Positions 56,854 through 64,000 of a stretch of 64,000 bases of DNA are shown in pieces. Each line of letters starts with the position of its first letter. Positions within the stretch are counted from its first letter, which is position 1. The stretch is from Streptomyces sp. 35G-GA-8 (GTDB lineage: Bacteria; Actinomycetota; Actinomycetes; Streptomycetales; Streptomycetaceae): positions 124,001-188,000 of the forward strand of contig NZ_JAMHJQ010000009.1 in NCBI RefSeq assembly GCF_023534745.1, written 5' to 3'. The position numbers and the translations under genes were made by a program. The notes beneath the pieces are model-generated. The model did no database searches. It was not told the origin of the DNA and saw only the letters and a list, made by a program, of their open reading frames with translations.

Positions 56854-58146
56854 CTACTTCAGGGGCGATGTTTCACGTGAAACATCGCCCCCCCGTGCTC
56901 CGTACGCCACGACCGCGGCCACTCCTGCGTAGAGCACGGCCACCGTGATCACGAGCGGTACGGAGCGGCCGTCTGGCGGCAGCATCGCTGCGGCCACCCC
57001 CGCTGCGCCGACGAAGGCGACATTGAAGAGGACGTCGTAGAGGGAGAAGACCCGGCCTCGGAAGTCATCGTCCACCGCCGTCTGCACCACCGTGTCCGTG
57101 GCGATCTTCGCCCCCTGGGTGATCAGGCCGAGAATGAAGGCGGCGGCCAGGATGGGCGTAGGCGCGAAGGTCAGCCCCAAGGCCGGCTCCAGGACGGCCG
57201 CCGCTCCCGCGCACAGTGCCATCCACCCGAACGGGCCGAGCCGGCCCGCCGCCCAGGGCGTGAGAACCGCGGCGGCGAAGAACCCCGCGCCGGAGATGGC
57301 GACGGCCAGCCCGAGCAGCGCCAGCCCGCTGTCCTCCCGCTCCGTCCAGGCGTATCTGCAGAGCATCAGCACCATCACCGTCAGCGCCCCGTAGCAGAAG
57401 CGCATCACCGTCATGGCCGCCAGCGCTTTGGCCGCCGCCCGCCGCTCGGCGAGATGCCGTACCCCGTCCGCGAGCCCGTGTGCCGTGGAGGACAGGGCGG
57501 TGCTCAGCCGGGGCCGGTCTCGCGACGACTTTTCAGGACCCAGCAGTTCGCGCGCCAGCCGGAGGGAGGCGAGCGCCCCGCAGAGATAGAGGACGGCGCC
57601 CAGCAGCATCACGGCCGCGTCGGAGTCCGCGATCGTCAGCCGTACGACAAAGGCGAGTCCGCCGCCCGCGGTCGCGGCGAGCGTTCCGGCGGTCGGAGAG
57701 AGCGAGTTCGCGAGGACGAGGCGCTCGTCGTCCACCACACGCGGCAGGGCGGCGGACAGCCCGGCGAGAACGAACCGGTTGACGGCGGTCACCGACAGCG
57801 CCGCGACATAGAAGAGCCAGTCGGGCACGGAGACCACGATCAGCACCGCCGTACAGCCCGCGAGGAGGGCCCGCAGCAGATTCCCGTACAGAAAGACCTG
57901 GCGGCGCTGCCAGCGGTCCAGCAGCAGCCCGGCGAACGGGCCGACCAGGGAATACGGCAGCAGGAGCACGGCCATCGCGGAGGCGATCGAGGCGGGCGAG
58001 GTCTGTTTCTCCGGGGAGAAGACGACGTACGCGGCGAGCGCCACCTGGAAGACGCCGTCGGCCGCCTGGGAGAGCAACCGGACCGCCAGCAGTCGGCGGA
58101 AGTTTCCGAGGCGCAGGAGCACACGCAGATCACGCACGACAGACAT
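56854..58146 (-). CDS. MFS transporter
   Basis: 430 residues from the ATG at 58146 (MSVVRDLRVLLRLGNFRRLL). About twelve hydrophobic spans, with MFS loop features such as LLLDRWQRRQVFLYG and DFRGRVFSLYDVLFN, placing it near the MFS_3/enterobactin-exporter type. Substrate unknown, export likely. Its last residues GGDVSRETSPLK are encoded by a parS palindrome. It is convergent with cca and shares a terminator-like palindrome with it. Confidence 0.9.
   Translation of the reverse strand: MSVVRDLRVLLRLGNFRRLLAVRLLSQAADGVFQVALAAYVVFSPEKQTSPASIASAMAVLLLPYSLVGPFAGLLLDRWQRRQVFLYGNLLRALLAGCTAVLIVVSVPDWLFYVAALSVTAVNRFVLAGLSAALPRVVDDERLVLANSLSPTAGTLAATAGGGLAFVVRLTIADSDAAVMLLGAVLYLCGALASLRLARELLGPEKSSRDRPRLSTALSSTAHGLADGVRHLAERRAAAKALAAMTVMRFCYGALTVMVLMLCRYAWTEREDSGLALLGLAVAISGAGFFAAAVLTPWAAGRLGPFGWMALCAGAAAVLEPALGLTFAPTPILAAAFILGLITQGAKIATDTVVQTAVDDDFRGRVFSLYDVLFNVAFVGAAGVAAAMLPPDGRSVPLVITVAVLYAGVAAVVAYGARGGDVSRETSPLK
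56870..56883. promoter_or_regulatory. parS site 6, in the MFS gene end
   Basis: Perfect GTTTCACGTGAAAC, 45 bases from site 5, itself the centre of a 30-bp perfect palindrome (56862-56891). It is read in frame as VSRET five to nine residues from the C-terminus of the permease. Confidence 0.95.
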
Positions 58147-58180
58147 GTGAGCCAGCGTCACACACGCGGCTCCGGAACGG

Positions 58181-58223
58181 ACGAGAAGGGTCGCCGGACC
58201 AGCAGTCCGGAGACCCTTCTCGT
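58181..58223 (-). terminator. Terminator of the padR-ino1 operon
   Basis: Outer 12-bp perfect stem (58181-58192 with 58212-58223), a G/A mismatch and a 6-bp inner stem with a 5-base loop, 20 bases after the ino1 stop. Confidence 0.9.
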
Positions 58224-58243
58224 CGTGACGGGGAGGCCGCGCT

Positions 58244-59326
58244 CTAGCGCTCGACCTCGCCGGCGATGAACTTCTCGACATTCTCGCGGGCCTGGTCGTC
58301 GAAGTACTGGACCGGCGGCGACTTCATGAAGTACGACGACGCGGAGAGGATGGGGCCACCGATACCGCGGTCCTTGGCGATCTTCGCGGCGCGCACCGCG
58401 TCGATGATGACACCCGCGGAGTTCGGGGAGTCCCAGACCTCCAGCTTGTACTCCAGGTTCAGCGGGACGTCACCGAAGGCGCGGCCCTCAAGGCGGACGT
58501 ACGCCCACTTGCGGTCGTCGAGCCAGGCGACGTAGTCCGACGGGCCGATGTGGACATTGTCGGCACCCAGGTCACGGTCGGGGATCTGGGAGGTGACGGC
58601 CTGCGTCTTCGAGATCTTCTTGGACTCCAGGCGCTCGCGCTCCAGCATGTTCTTGAAGTCCATGTTGCCGCCGACGTTCAGCTGCATCGTGCGGTCCAGG
58701 ATGACACCCCGGTCCTCGAAGAGCTTCGCCATGACGCGGTGCGTGATCGTGGCACCGACCTGGGACTTGATGTCGTCACCGACGATCGGGACACCGGCCT
58801 CGGTGAACTTGTCCGCCCACTCCTTCGTGCCGGCGATGAAGACCGGGAGGGCGTTGACGAAGGCGACCTTGGCGTCGATGGCGCACTGCGCGTAGTACTT
58901 CGCGGCTTCTTCGGAACCCACGGGCAGGTAGCAGACCAGGACATCGACCTGCTTGTCCTTGAGGGTCTGGACGATGTCCGCAGGCGCCTCGGGGGACTCC
59001 TCGATCGTCTGGCGGTAGTACTTGCCCAGACCGTCGAGGGTGTGGCCGCGCTGGACCGTGACGCCCGAGGACGGCACGTCACAGATCTTGATGGTGTTGT
59101 TCTCACTGGCGCCGATGGCGTCCGCGAGGTCGAGGCCGACCTTCTTGGCATCAACGTCGAAGGCGGCCACGAACTCGATGTCCCGCACGTGGTACTCGCC
59201 GAACTGGACATGCATCAGCCCCGGTACCTTGCCCGCCGGGTCGGCGTCCTTGTAGTACTCGACGCCCTGCACCAGTGAGGCGGCGCAGTTGCCCACGCCG
59301 ACGATGGCTACGCGTACCGAACCCAT
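58244..59326 (-). CDS. ino1: Inositol-3-phosphate synthase
   Basis: 360 residues, actinobacterial-length enzyme. NAD site [13 protein letters not shown], and the conserved [12 protein letters not shown] and [10 protein letters not shown] segments. It converts glucose 6-phosphate to myo-inositol 1-phosphate, the first step to mycothiol and phosphatidylinositol lipids. ATG at 59326. It lies 60 bases downstream of padR on the same strand, and the PadR protein very likely controls it. Confidence 0.96.
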   Translation of the reverse strand: MGSVRVAIVGVGNCAASLVQGVEYYKDADPAGKVPGLMHVQFGEYHVRDIEFVAAFDVDAKKVGLDLADAIGASENNTIKICDVPSSGVTVQRGHTLDGLGKYYRQTIEESPEAPADIVQTLKDKQVDVLVCYLPVGSEEAAKYYAQCAIDAKVAFVNALPVFIAGTKEWADKFTEAGVPIVGDDIKSQVGATITHRVMAKLFEDRGVILDRTMQLNVGGNMDFKNMLERERLESKKISKTQAVTSQIPDRDLGADNVHIGPSDYVAWLDDRKWAYVRLEGRAFGDVPLNLEYKLEVWDSPNSAGVIIDAVRAAKIAKDRGIGGPILSASSYFMKSPPVQYFDDQARENVEKFIAGEVER

Positions 59327-59386
59327 TCCGGTTGCTCCCTGTGTGATGTCAGTGTTCGTGATGAAACCCTGCGGAGATGCAGGACC

Positions 59387-60103
59387 TCACTTGGTGGTGT
59401 CCGCGGACGGATCCGGCGGGCCGGGATGACCCGGGGGCGTGCCCCCGGAAGACGCGGCATCCCGGTGCCGGGGCAGGCCGTCCGCTTCTCCTGATGTGCC
59501 TTCCTGCTGAGCGGGACTCCCGGGGCCGGACCGTCTCTGATCCCGCCCCGCCCGCTCGCTTTCGATGAGCTCGTTCAGCCAGCGCACCTCGCGCTCCACG
59601 GATTCCATGCCGTGCCGCTGGAGCTCCAGCGTGTAGTCGTCGAGGCGCTCGCGGGTACGGGCCAGGGAGGCGCGCATCTTCTCCAGACGCTCCTCCAGCC
59701 TGCTGCGGCGGCCCTCCAGCACCCGCATCCGCACCTCACGTTCCGTCTGCCCGAAGAAGGCGAACCGAGCCGCGAAGTGCTCGTCCTCCCAGGCGTCGGG
59801 ACCGGTGTGGGACAGCAGCTCCTCGAAGTGCTCCTTACCTTCCGCCGTCAGCCGATAGACGATCTTGGCGCGGCGCCCCGCCAGCGAGGCGGCGAGCGCG
59901 TCCTCCGGAGCGCTCCCCGGCTCCTCGATCAACCAGCCGTTGGCGACCAGCGTCTTGAGGCAGGGATAGAGCGTTCCGTAACTGAAGGCACGGAAGATCC
60001 CCAGTGACGTATTGAGCCGTTTCCGCAGCTCATAGCCGTGCATGGGGGACTCGCGGAGCAGACCGAGGACAGCGAACTCAAGGATGCCCGAGCGTCTGCT
60101 CAC
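59387..60103 (-). CDS. PadR-family transcriptional regulator
   Basis: 238 residues. N-terminal winged helix (LEFAVLGLLRESPMHGYELRKRL, FSYGTLYPCLKTLVANGWL), then a long coiled-coil dimerisation region (RMRVLEGRRSRLEERLEKMRA) and a disordered C-terminus rich in Gly/Pro/Ser. GTG at 60103 has an excellent GGAGGAGG. A perfect palindrome 40-60 bases upstream is its likely operator. Cotranscription with ino1 suggests it senses inositol status or envelope need; the ligand is unknown. Confidence 0.94.
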   Translation of the reverse strand: MSRRSGILEFAVLGLLRESPMHGYELRKRLNTSLGIFRAFSYGTLYPCLKTLVANGWLIEEPGSAPEDALAASLAGRRAKIVYRLTAEGKEHFEELLSHTGPDAWEDEHFAARFAFFGQTEREVRMRVLEGRRSRLEERLEKMRASLARTRERLDDYTLELQRHGMESVEREVRWLNELIESERAGRDQRRSGPGSPAQQEGTSGEADGLPRHRDAASSGGTPPGHPGPPDPSADTTK

Positions 60104-60142
60104 CCGTCGCCTCCTCCGCTGTCCGGACTCTTATGCCGTACT

Positions 60143-60163
60143 GATGTATCGACTCGATACATC
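60143..60163. promoter_or_regulatory. Probable PadR operator
   Basis: GATGTATCGA - C - TCGATACATC, a perfect 10-bp inverted repeat around one base. It contains the ATGTATCGA half-site type seen in PadR operators, in the padR-PBP divergent gap of 369 bases. The rest of the gap has no gene I can support. Confidence 0.8.
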
Positions 60164-60472
60164 CCGACGATAGAACGGAGTGGAGGTTGCGACAAGAGGA
60201 GCCATCGTGAACGGCGTCACATCACCAATTCTCAGGAAGCAACTTGCCTGATTTAGGGTGAACTTCAGCTCTCGGGGGGTTTTGACCGTGCGTAGTCTGT
60301 GCGGCATGCAGACCACCGGGAACCGAGTGACGTCGGTAAGCGTCAAGACTGTCGGCTTACCGGATGCATATCGGATGAGCCCGATGCCGGGCCGGTCCGT
60401 ATTCATTTCGGGGGGACCGGAACTCAACTGCCGCTTCCAGGCGCCCGCGCCTGCCCGAGGAGTAGTCGTTCG

Positions 60473-63094
60473 ATGAGCGAGCACCGTCGCAAACAGCCGC
60501 AGCCGCAGGGTGGCGGTCGTGCCGCGGCCAGGCGTGCAGCCCAGCAGCCATCCGGCCGCCGCGCCGCCCCGTCCCGAGAAACCGTTTCGGCCTCACCTTC
60601 CGGCTCCTATGAGGAGGAGCCGCCCTACGGTGGCCGCGCCGCGGCCCGACGAGCCGCCCAGCGGGGTGGCCGCAGGCGTGGGGCGGACGGCGGGGGCGCC
60701 GGCCGCGGCCGAGGTGAGCCGTACAAGAAGCGGTTCATCGACTACCCGCGCCAGGGCAAGTACGGCTGGCGGCGCTGGGTGCCGTCCTGGAAGCAGACCA
60801 CCGGGCTCGGTATCGCCTTCGTCGCCTCCATCATGGCCGCCGGGACCATCGCCTACGCGCTGGTACAGGTGCCGGACCCCAATCTCGCCTCGAAGGCCGA
60901 GAACAACGTCTACTACTGGGACGACGGCACCCAGATGGTCGCCACCGGTGGGGAGGTCAACCGGCAGATCATCCCGATCGAGAAGATCCCCGAGGAAATG
61001 CAGAACGCGGTGATCTCCGCCGAGAACAAGACCTTCAAGGACGATTCGGGTGTCGACCCGATGGGTATCGGCCGCGCTCTGATCAACATGGCCAAGGGCG
61101 GCAACACCCAGGGTGGCTCCACCATCACCCAGCAGTACGTCAAGAACGCCCGGCTCGGCGACCAGAGCCAGACCCTGAGCCGCAAGTTCAAAGAGCTGTT
61201 CATCTCCATGAAGGTCGGCACCGACATGGAGAAGTCCGAGATCATGGCGGGCTATCTGAACACCTCCTACTACGGGCGAGGCGCCTTCGGTATCCAGGCC
61301 GCCGCCCGTACCTACTACGGCAAGGACGCCTCCCAGCTGAACGCCAGCGAGTGCGCGCTCCTGGCCACGCTCCTCAAGGGCGCGACGTACTACGACCCCG
61401 CCGGCCAGACCTCCATCGACCCGAGGGCGACCGCCGAGGCGAACACGCAGAGGGCTACCGAGCGCTGGGCCTGGATCCTCGACGAGATGGTGAAGGACGG
61501 CCATCTTGAGCAGTCCGAGCGGGCCAAGTACACCAAGTTCCCGATGCCGGACGGTGTCAAGAAGAACACCCAGCAGGGCGGACAGATCGGCTACCTGGTC
61601 GACCTCGCCAAGGCGTACTTCGTCAACAACAACACGAAGGGCCTCACGGCGGACGATCTCTCCAGGGGCGGCTTCGAGATCCACACGACCTTCAACAAGA
61701 AGAAGGTCGAACAGCTGAAGAACGCTGTCGAGAATGTCTACGACGCCAACATCGACCCCAAGAAGCGCCCGGAGACCGACACACACGTCCAGTTCGGCGG
61801 CGCCTCCGTCGAGCCCGCCTCCGGCAAGATCGTCGCCATCTACGGCGGCCAGGACGCCACCAAGCACTTCACCAACAACGCCGACCAGACCGGAGCCCAG
61901 GTCGGCTCGACCTTCAAGCCGTTCGTTCTGGCCGCGGCGATGCAGGACGGCGTCCGCGATCCGGTCGACGGCAGCCGCACGACCGTCTCGCCCGACAAGA
62001 CCATCTACAACGGCGACAACAAGCTGAAGATCAAGAACTACGACGGTTCGATCTGGACCAACGAAGAGGACAAGGAGTGGCTCCAGGTCAACGACGGCAA
62101 CAAGGACTACGGGCCCATCGACCTGCGCTACGCCATGCAGGAGTCGGCCAACTCCCCGTTCGTCCAGCTGGGCATGGACGTGGGCATCCCCCAGGTCCGT
62201 GACGCGGCCATCAAAGCCGGGCTCCTGGAGAGCTCCCTCACCGAGTCGAACGTTCCGTCCTTCTCGATCGGTATCTCGGACCCCAGCACCATCCGGATGG
62301 CGGGCGCCTACGGCACCTTCGCCTCCAGCGGCAAGCAGCGCGACCCCTACTCCGTCACCAAGGTGCTCCAGAGCGGCAAGACCGTCTACGAGCACGAGGC
62401 CAAGGACCAGAGGGCGTTCGACCCGGCCGTCGCCGACAACGTCACGGACGTACTGAAGACCGTGGTGGAGAAGGGCACCGGTAAGAACGCGCGGCTCGAA
62501 GGGCGCGAGGTGGCCGGCAAGACCGGTACCACCGACGGCAACAAGTCGGCCTGGTTCGTGGGCTACACCCCGCAGCTGTCGACCGCCATCGACATGTACC
62601 GGATGGACGACGACGCGACGAACAAGAACCGCGAGTTCCTGAAGATGTTCGGCACGGGTGGCCAGGACAAGATCCACGGTGCCTCGTTCCCCTCGGAGAT
62701 CTGGCACGACTACATGGAAGAGGCGCTCAAGGGGCAGCCCGCCGTGAAGTTCCCCGAGCCCGAGCCCGTCGGAGGGGCTTGGTACGGCGGCGGCACGTCA
62801 CCGTCCCCGACCCCGAGCGAGACGCCGTCCGAGACGCCGAGCGAGACGCCGTCCGAGACTCCCTCGGAGACGCCGTCCGAGACGCCGTCCGACACGCCCT
62901 CCTCGGAGGAGTCCTGCGACCTGCCGTTCGGCTGCGGCAACGGCGGCGGCAATGGAGGTAATGGCGGCAACGGAGGTAATGGCGGCAACGGAGGTAATGG
63001 GGGCAACGGCGGACCTGGCGGAGAGAACAGTCCGTCATCGTCCCCGGGTGAGAGCACCGAGGACACCAGCATCTTCGGAGGCCCCAGAGGCTGA
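60473..63094 (+). CDS. Class A penicillin-binding protein (GT51 plus transpeptidase)
   Basis: 873 residues from the ATG at 60473 with GAGGAG upstream. A basic N-terminus with the duplicated motif GGRAAARRAAQ leads to a membrane span at about 108-130. The GT51 domain has VISAENKTFKDDSGVD and GGSTITQQYVKN. The transpeptidase has Ser479 (STFK), Ser558-x-Asn560 and Lys683-Thr-Gly-Thr. A disordered tail follows with SETP and GGN repeats. It polymerises and crosslinks peptidoglycan outside the membrane. Divergent from padR-ino1. Confidence 0.95.
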   Translation: MSEHRRKQPQPQGGGRAAARRAAQQPSGRRAAPSRETVSASPSGSYEEEPPYGGRAAARRAAQRGGRRRGADGGGAGRGRGEPYKKRFIDYPRQGKYGWRRWVPSWKQTTGLGIAFVASIMAAGTIAYALVQVPDPNLASKAENNVYYWDDGTQMVATGGEVNRQIIPIEKIPEEMQNAVISAENKTFKDDSGVDPMGIGRALINMAKGGNTQGGSTITQQYVKNARLGDQSQTLSRKFKELFISMKVGTDMEKSEIMAGYLNTSYYGRGAFGIQAAARTYYGKDASQLNASECALLATLLKGATYYDPAGQTSIDPRATAEANTQRATERWAWILDEMVKDGHLEQSERAKYTKFPMPDGVKKNTQQGGQIGYLVDLAKAYFVNNNTKGLTADDLSRGGFEIHTTFNKKKVEQLKNAVENVYDANIDPKKRPETDTHVQFGGASVEPASGKIVAIYGGQDATKHFTNNADQTGAQVGSTFKPFVLAAAMQDGVRDPVDGSRTTVSPDKTIYNGDNKLKIKNYDGSIWTNEEDKEWLQVNDGNKDYGPIDLRYAMQESANSPFVQLGMDVGIPQVRDAAIKAGLLESSLTESNVPSFSIGISDPSTIRMAGAYGTFASSGKQRDPYSVTKVLQSGKTVYEHEAKDQRAFDPAVADNVTDVLKTVVEKGTGKNARLEGREVAGKTGTTDGNKSAWFVGYTPQLSTAIDMYRMDDDATNKNREFLKMFGTGGQDKIHGASFPSEIWHDYMEEALKGQPAVKFPEPEPVGGAWYGGGTSPSPTPSETPSETPSETPSETPSETPSETPSDTPSSEESCDLPFGCGNGGGNGGNGGNGGNGGNGGNGGNGGPGGENSPSSSPGESTEDTSIFGGPRG
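62816..62895 (+). repeat. SETP-coding tandem repeats in the PBP tail
   Basis: 12-base units (AGCGAGACGCCG and synonymous variants) encode about seven SETP/SDTP repeats. Confidence 0.85.
62938..63015 (+). repeat. GGN-coding repeats at the PBP C-terminus
   Basis: 9-base units alternate between GGAGGTAAT and GGCGGCAAC types, giving Gly-Gly-Asn repeats. Prone to length change by slippage. Confidence 0.85.
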
Positions 63095-63141
63095 CCGCCA
63101 CGGGCCCGGGAGGCCGACCGCCGCCCACGAGACCCGCCACG

Positions 63142-63196
63142 AGGGCCGCCGCACCGGCACGTACCGACTCGCGTACGTGTACGGTGCGGCGGCCCT
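63142..63196 (+). terminator. Terminator after the PBP gene
   Basis: Perfect 15-bp outer stem (63142-63156 with 63182-63196) and an inner CACGTAC/GTACGTG stem, 47 bases past the PBP stop. Confidence 0.85.
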
Positions 63197-63233
63197 CGCC
63201 GCGTTCCTGGCGGCATACGGCAGGATGGGCGCC

Positions 63234-64000
63234 ATGCCCAGCGCAGAAGAGACATCCGTGGACCAGGACCGGCCGGTCGTGCCGCCCACGCGGCGTGACG
63301 AGATCGCCGCGGCCGGCAGCGAGCTGATCGGCGGCCCGGTCGGGCGCTGGGCCTGGTTCGGCAGCAGCTGGCTCACCCCCGTACGCGTCGTCGCGCTCGT
63401 GGCGATCGGCATGTTTGCGCTCGGCATGGCGCAGAAGATGCCGTGTTACAACTGGGCCTGGTTCCGCGGCGCCAGCTCGCAGTACACCCACGCCTGCTAC
63501 TCGGACATCCCGCACCTCTTCCTGGGACGCGGCTTCTCCGACAACCTGGTGCCGTACTTCGACCGGCTCAACGGCGACATGGAGTACCTGGAGTACCCCG
63601 TACTGACCGGCCTCTTCATGGAGGTCGCCTCCTGGCTCACACCGGGCGGCTCCCTGCAGTACCGCGAGCAGATGTACTGGATGGTCAACGCGGGAATGCT
63701 GATGATCTGCGCCGCGATCATCGCCGTCTGCGTCGCCCGCACCCACCGCCGCCGCCCCTGGGACGCCCTGCTGGTCGCCCTCGCGCCCGCCTTCGCCCTC
63801 ACGGCCACCATCAACTGGGACCTGCTGGCTGTGGCGCTCACCGCCGCCGCGATGCTGATGTGGTCACGCGGCCGCGCCCTTGCCTTCGGCATCCTCATCG
63901 GCCTCGCGACCGCCGCCAAGCTCTACCCCGTACTGCTCCTGGGACCGCTGCTCCTGCTGTGCTGGCGGGCGGGGAGATTCCGCGAGTACGGAACGGCGGT
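63234..64000 (+). CDS. GT87-family membrane glycosyltransferase, 3' end outside the window
   Basis: 255 codons are present and open to the window edge. ATG at 63234 has AGGA 8 bases before it; an ATG at 63225 is an alternative. A soluble N-terminus of about 45 residues leads to repeated membrane spans. The first loop has Cys/Trp-rich KMPCYNWAWFRG and the EYPVLTG motif typical of streptomycete DUF2029/GT87 proteins, which use polyprenyl-phosphate sugars. In mycobacteria such enzymes elongate mannolipids; the substrate here is unknown. Partial gene. Confidence 0.85.
   Translation, partial: MPSAEETSVDQDRPVVPPTRRDEIAAAGSELIGGPVGRWAWFGSSWLTPVRVVALVAIGMFALGMAQKMPCYNWAWFRGASSQYTHACYSDIPHLFLGRGFSDNLVPYFDRLNGDMEYLEYPVLTGLFMEVASWLTPGGSLQYREQMYWMVNAGMLMICAAIIAVCVARTHRRRPWDALLVALAPAFALTATINWDLLAVALTAAAMLMWSRGRALAFGILIGLATAAKLYPVLLLGPLLLLCWRAGRFREYGTA

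Overview
The window is the origin-proximal centre of a Streptomyces chromosome. The GC content is very high, GTG and TTG starts are common, and the order rpmH-dnaA-oriC-dnaN-gnd-recF-dciA-gyrB-gyrA is the classical actinobacterial one. crgA, parAB with GTTTCACGTGAAAC parS sites, class E sortases, DLW-39 and DUF5324 genes all point to Streptomyces. Nothing in the sequence fixes the species.

Left part (1-14.6 kb): a cell-wall growth and phospho-signalling cluster, fhaA-fhaB-pstP-SEDS-pbpA-pknB, reads rightward into a strong bidirectional terminator. Facing it are two class E sortases, a pabA-type amidotransferase and a 59-residue membrane protein, the last three translationally coupled. Then come DUF881, crgA, a group of four exact DnaA boxes outside oriC, a zinc-finger rhomboid protease and a cyclophilin.

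Middle left (14.6-25.6 kb): a looser, more accessory stretch. It holds DUF5324, a short secreted protein, an alpha/beta hydrolase with a C-terminal LATTG sorting signal, a coupled malic enzyme-fumarase pair, tRNA-Ala(UGC), an HTH-kinase pair, a secreted membrane-anchored protein, DLW-39 and tRNA-Ile(GAU).

Core (25.6-44.5 kb): DUF3566-gyrA-gyrB, dciA-recF-gnd-dnaN, an oriC of about 0.9 kb with at least 17 DnaA-box-like 9-mers, dnaA, rpmH-rnpA-yidD-yidC-khpB, rsmG and parA-parB. Six perfect parS palindromes were found by eye, all on the dnaA/parAB side of oriC (42.2-56.9 kb).

Right part (44.5-64 kb): a GNAT protein, trxB-trxA, sigM with its anti-sigma factor, a pseudokinase, murJ and a large DUF6049 protein (matching the M. 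tuberculosis Rv3909-Rv3914 order), then a CCA-adding enzyme, an MFS permease, a padR-ino1 operon with a palindromic operator, a class A PBP and a truncated GT87 glycosyltransferase.

How it fits together: FhaA, PknB, PstP, the SEDS protein, PbpA, MurJ and the pseudokinase are all known or likely parts of one peptidoglycan-control circuit, and here they flank oriC. Replication (DnaA, DnaN, RecF, gyrase, DciA) and segregation (ParAB/parS) occupy the centre. The most unusual signals are a parS site at the centre of a 44-bp perfect palindrome between convergent genes, the oriC-distal DnaA-box group, and a predicted sortase-anchored hydrolase close to its putative sortases.
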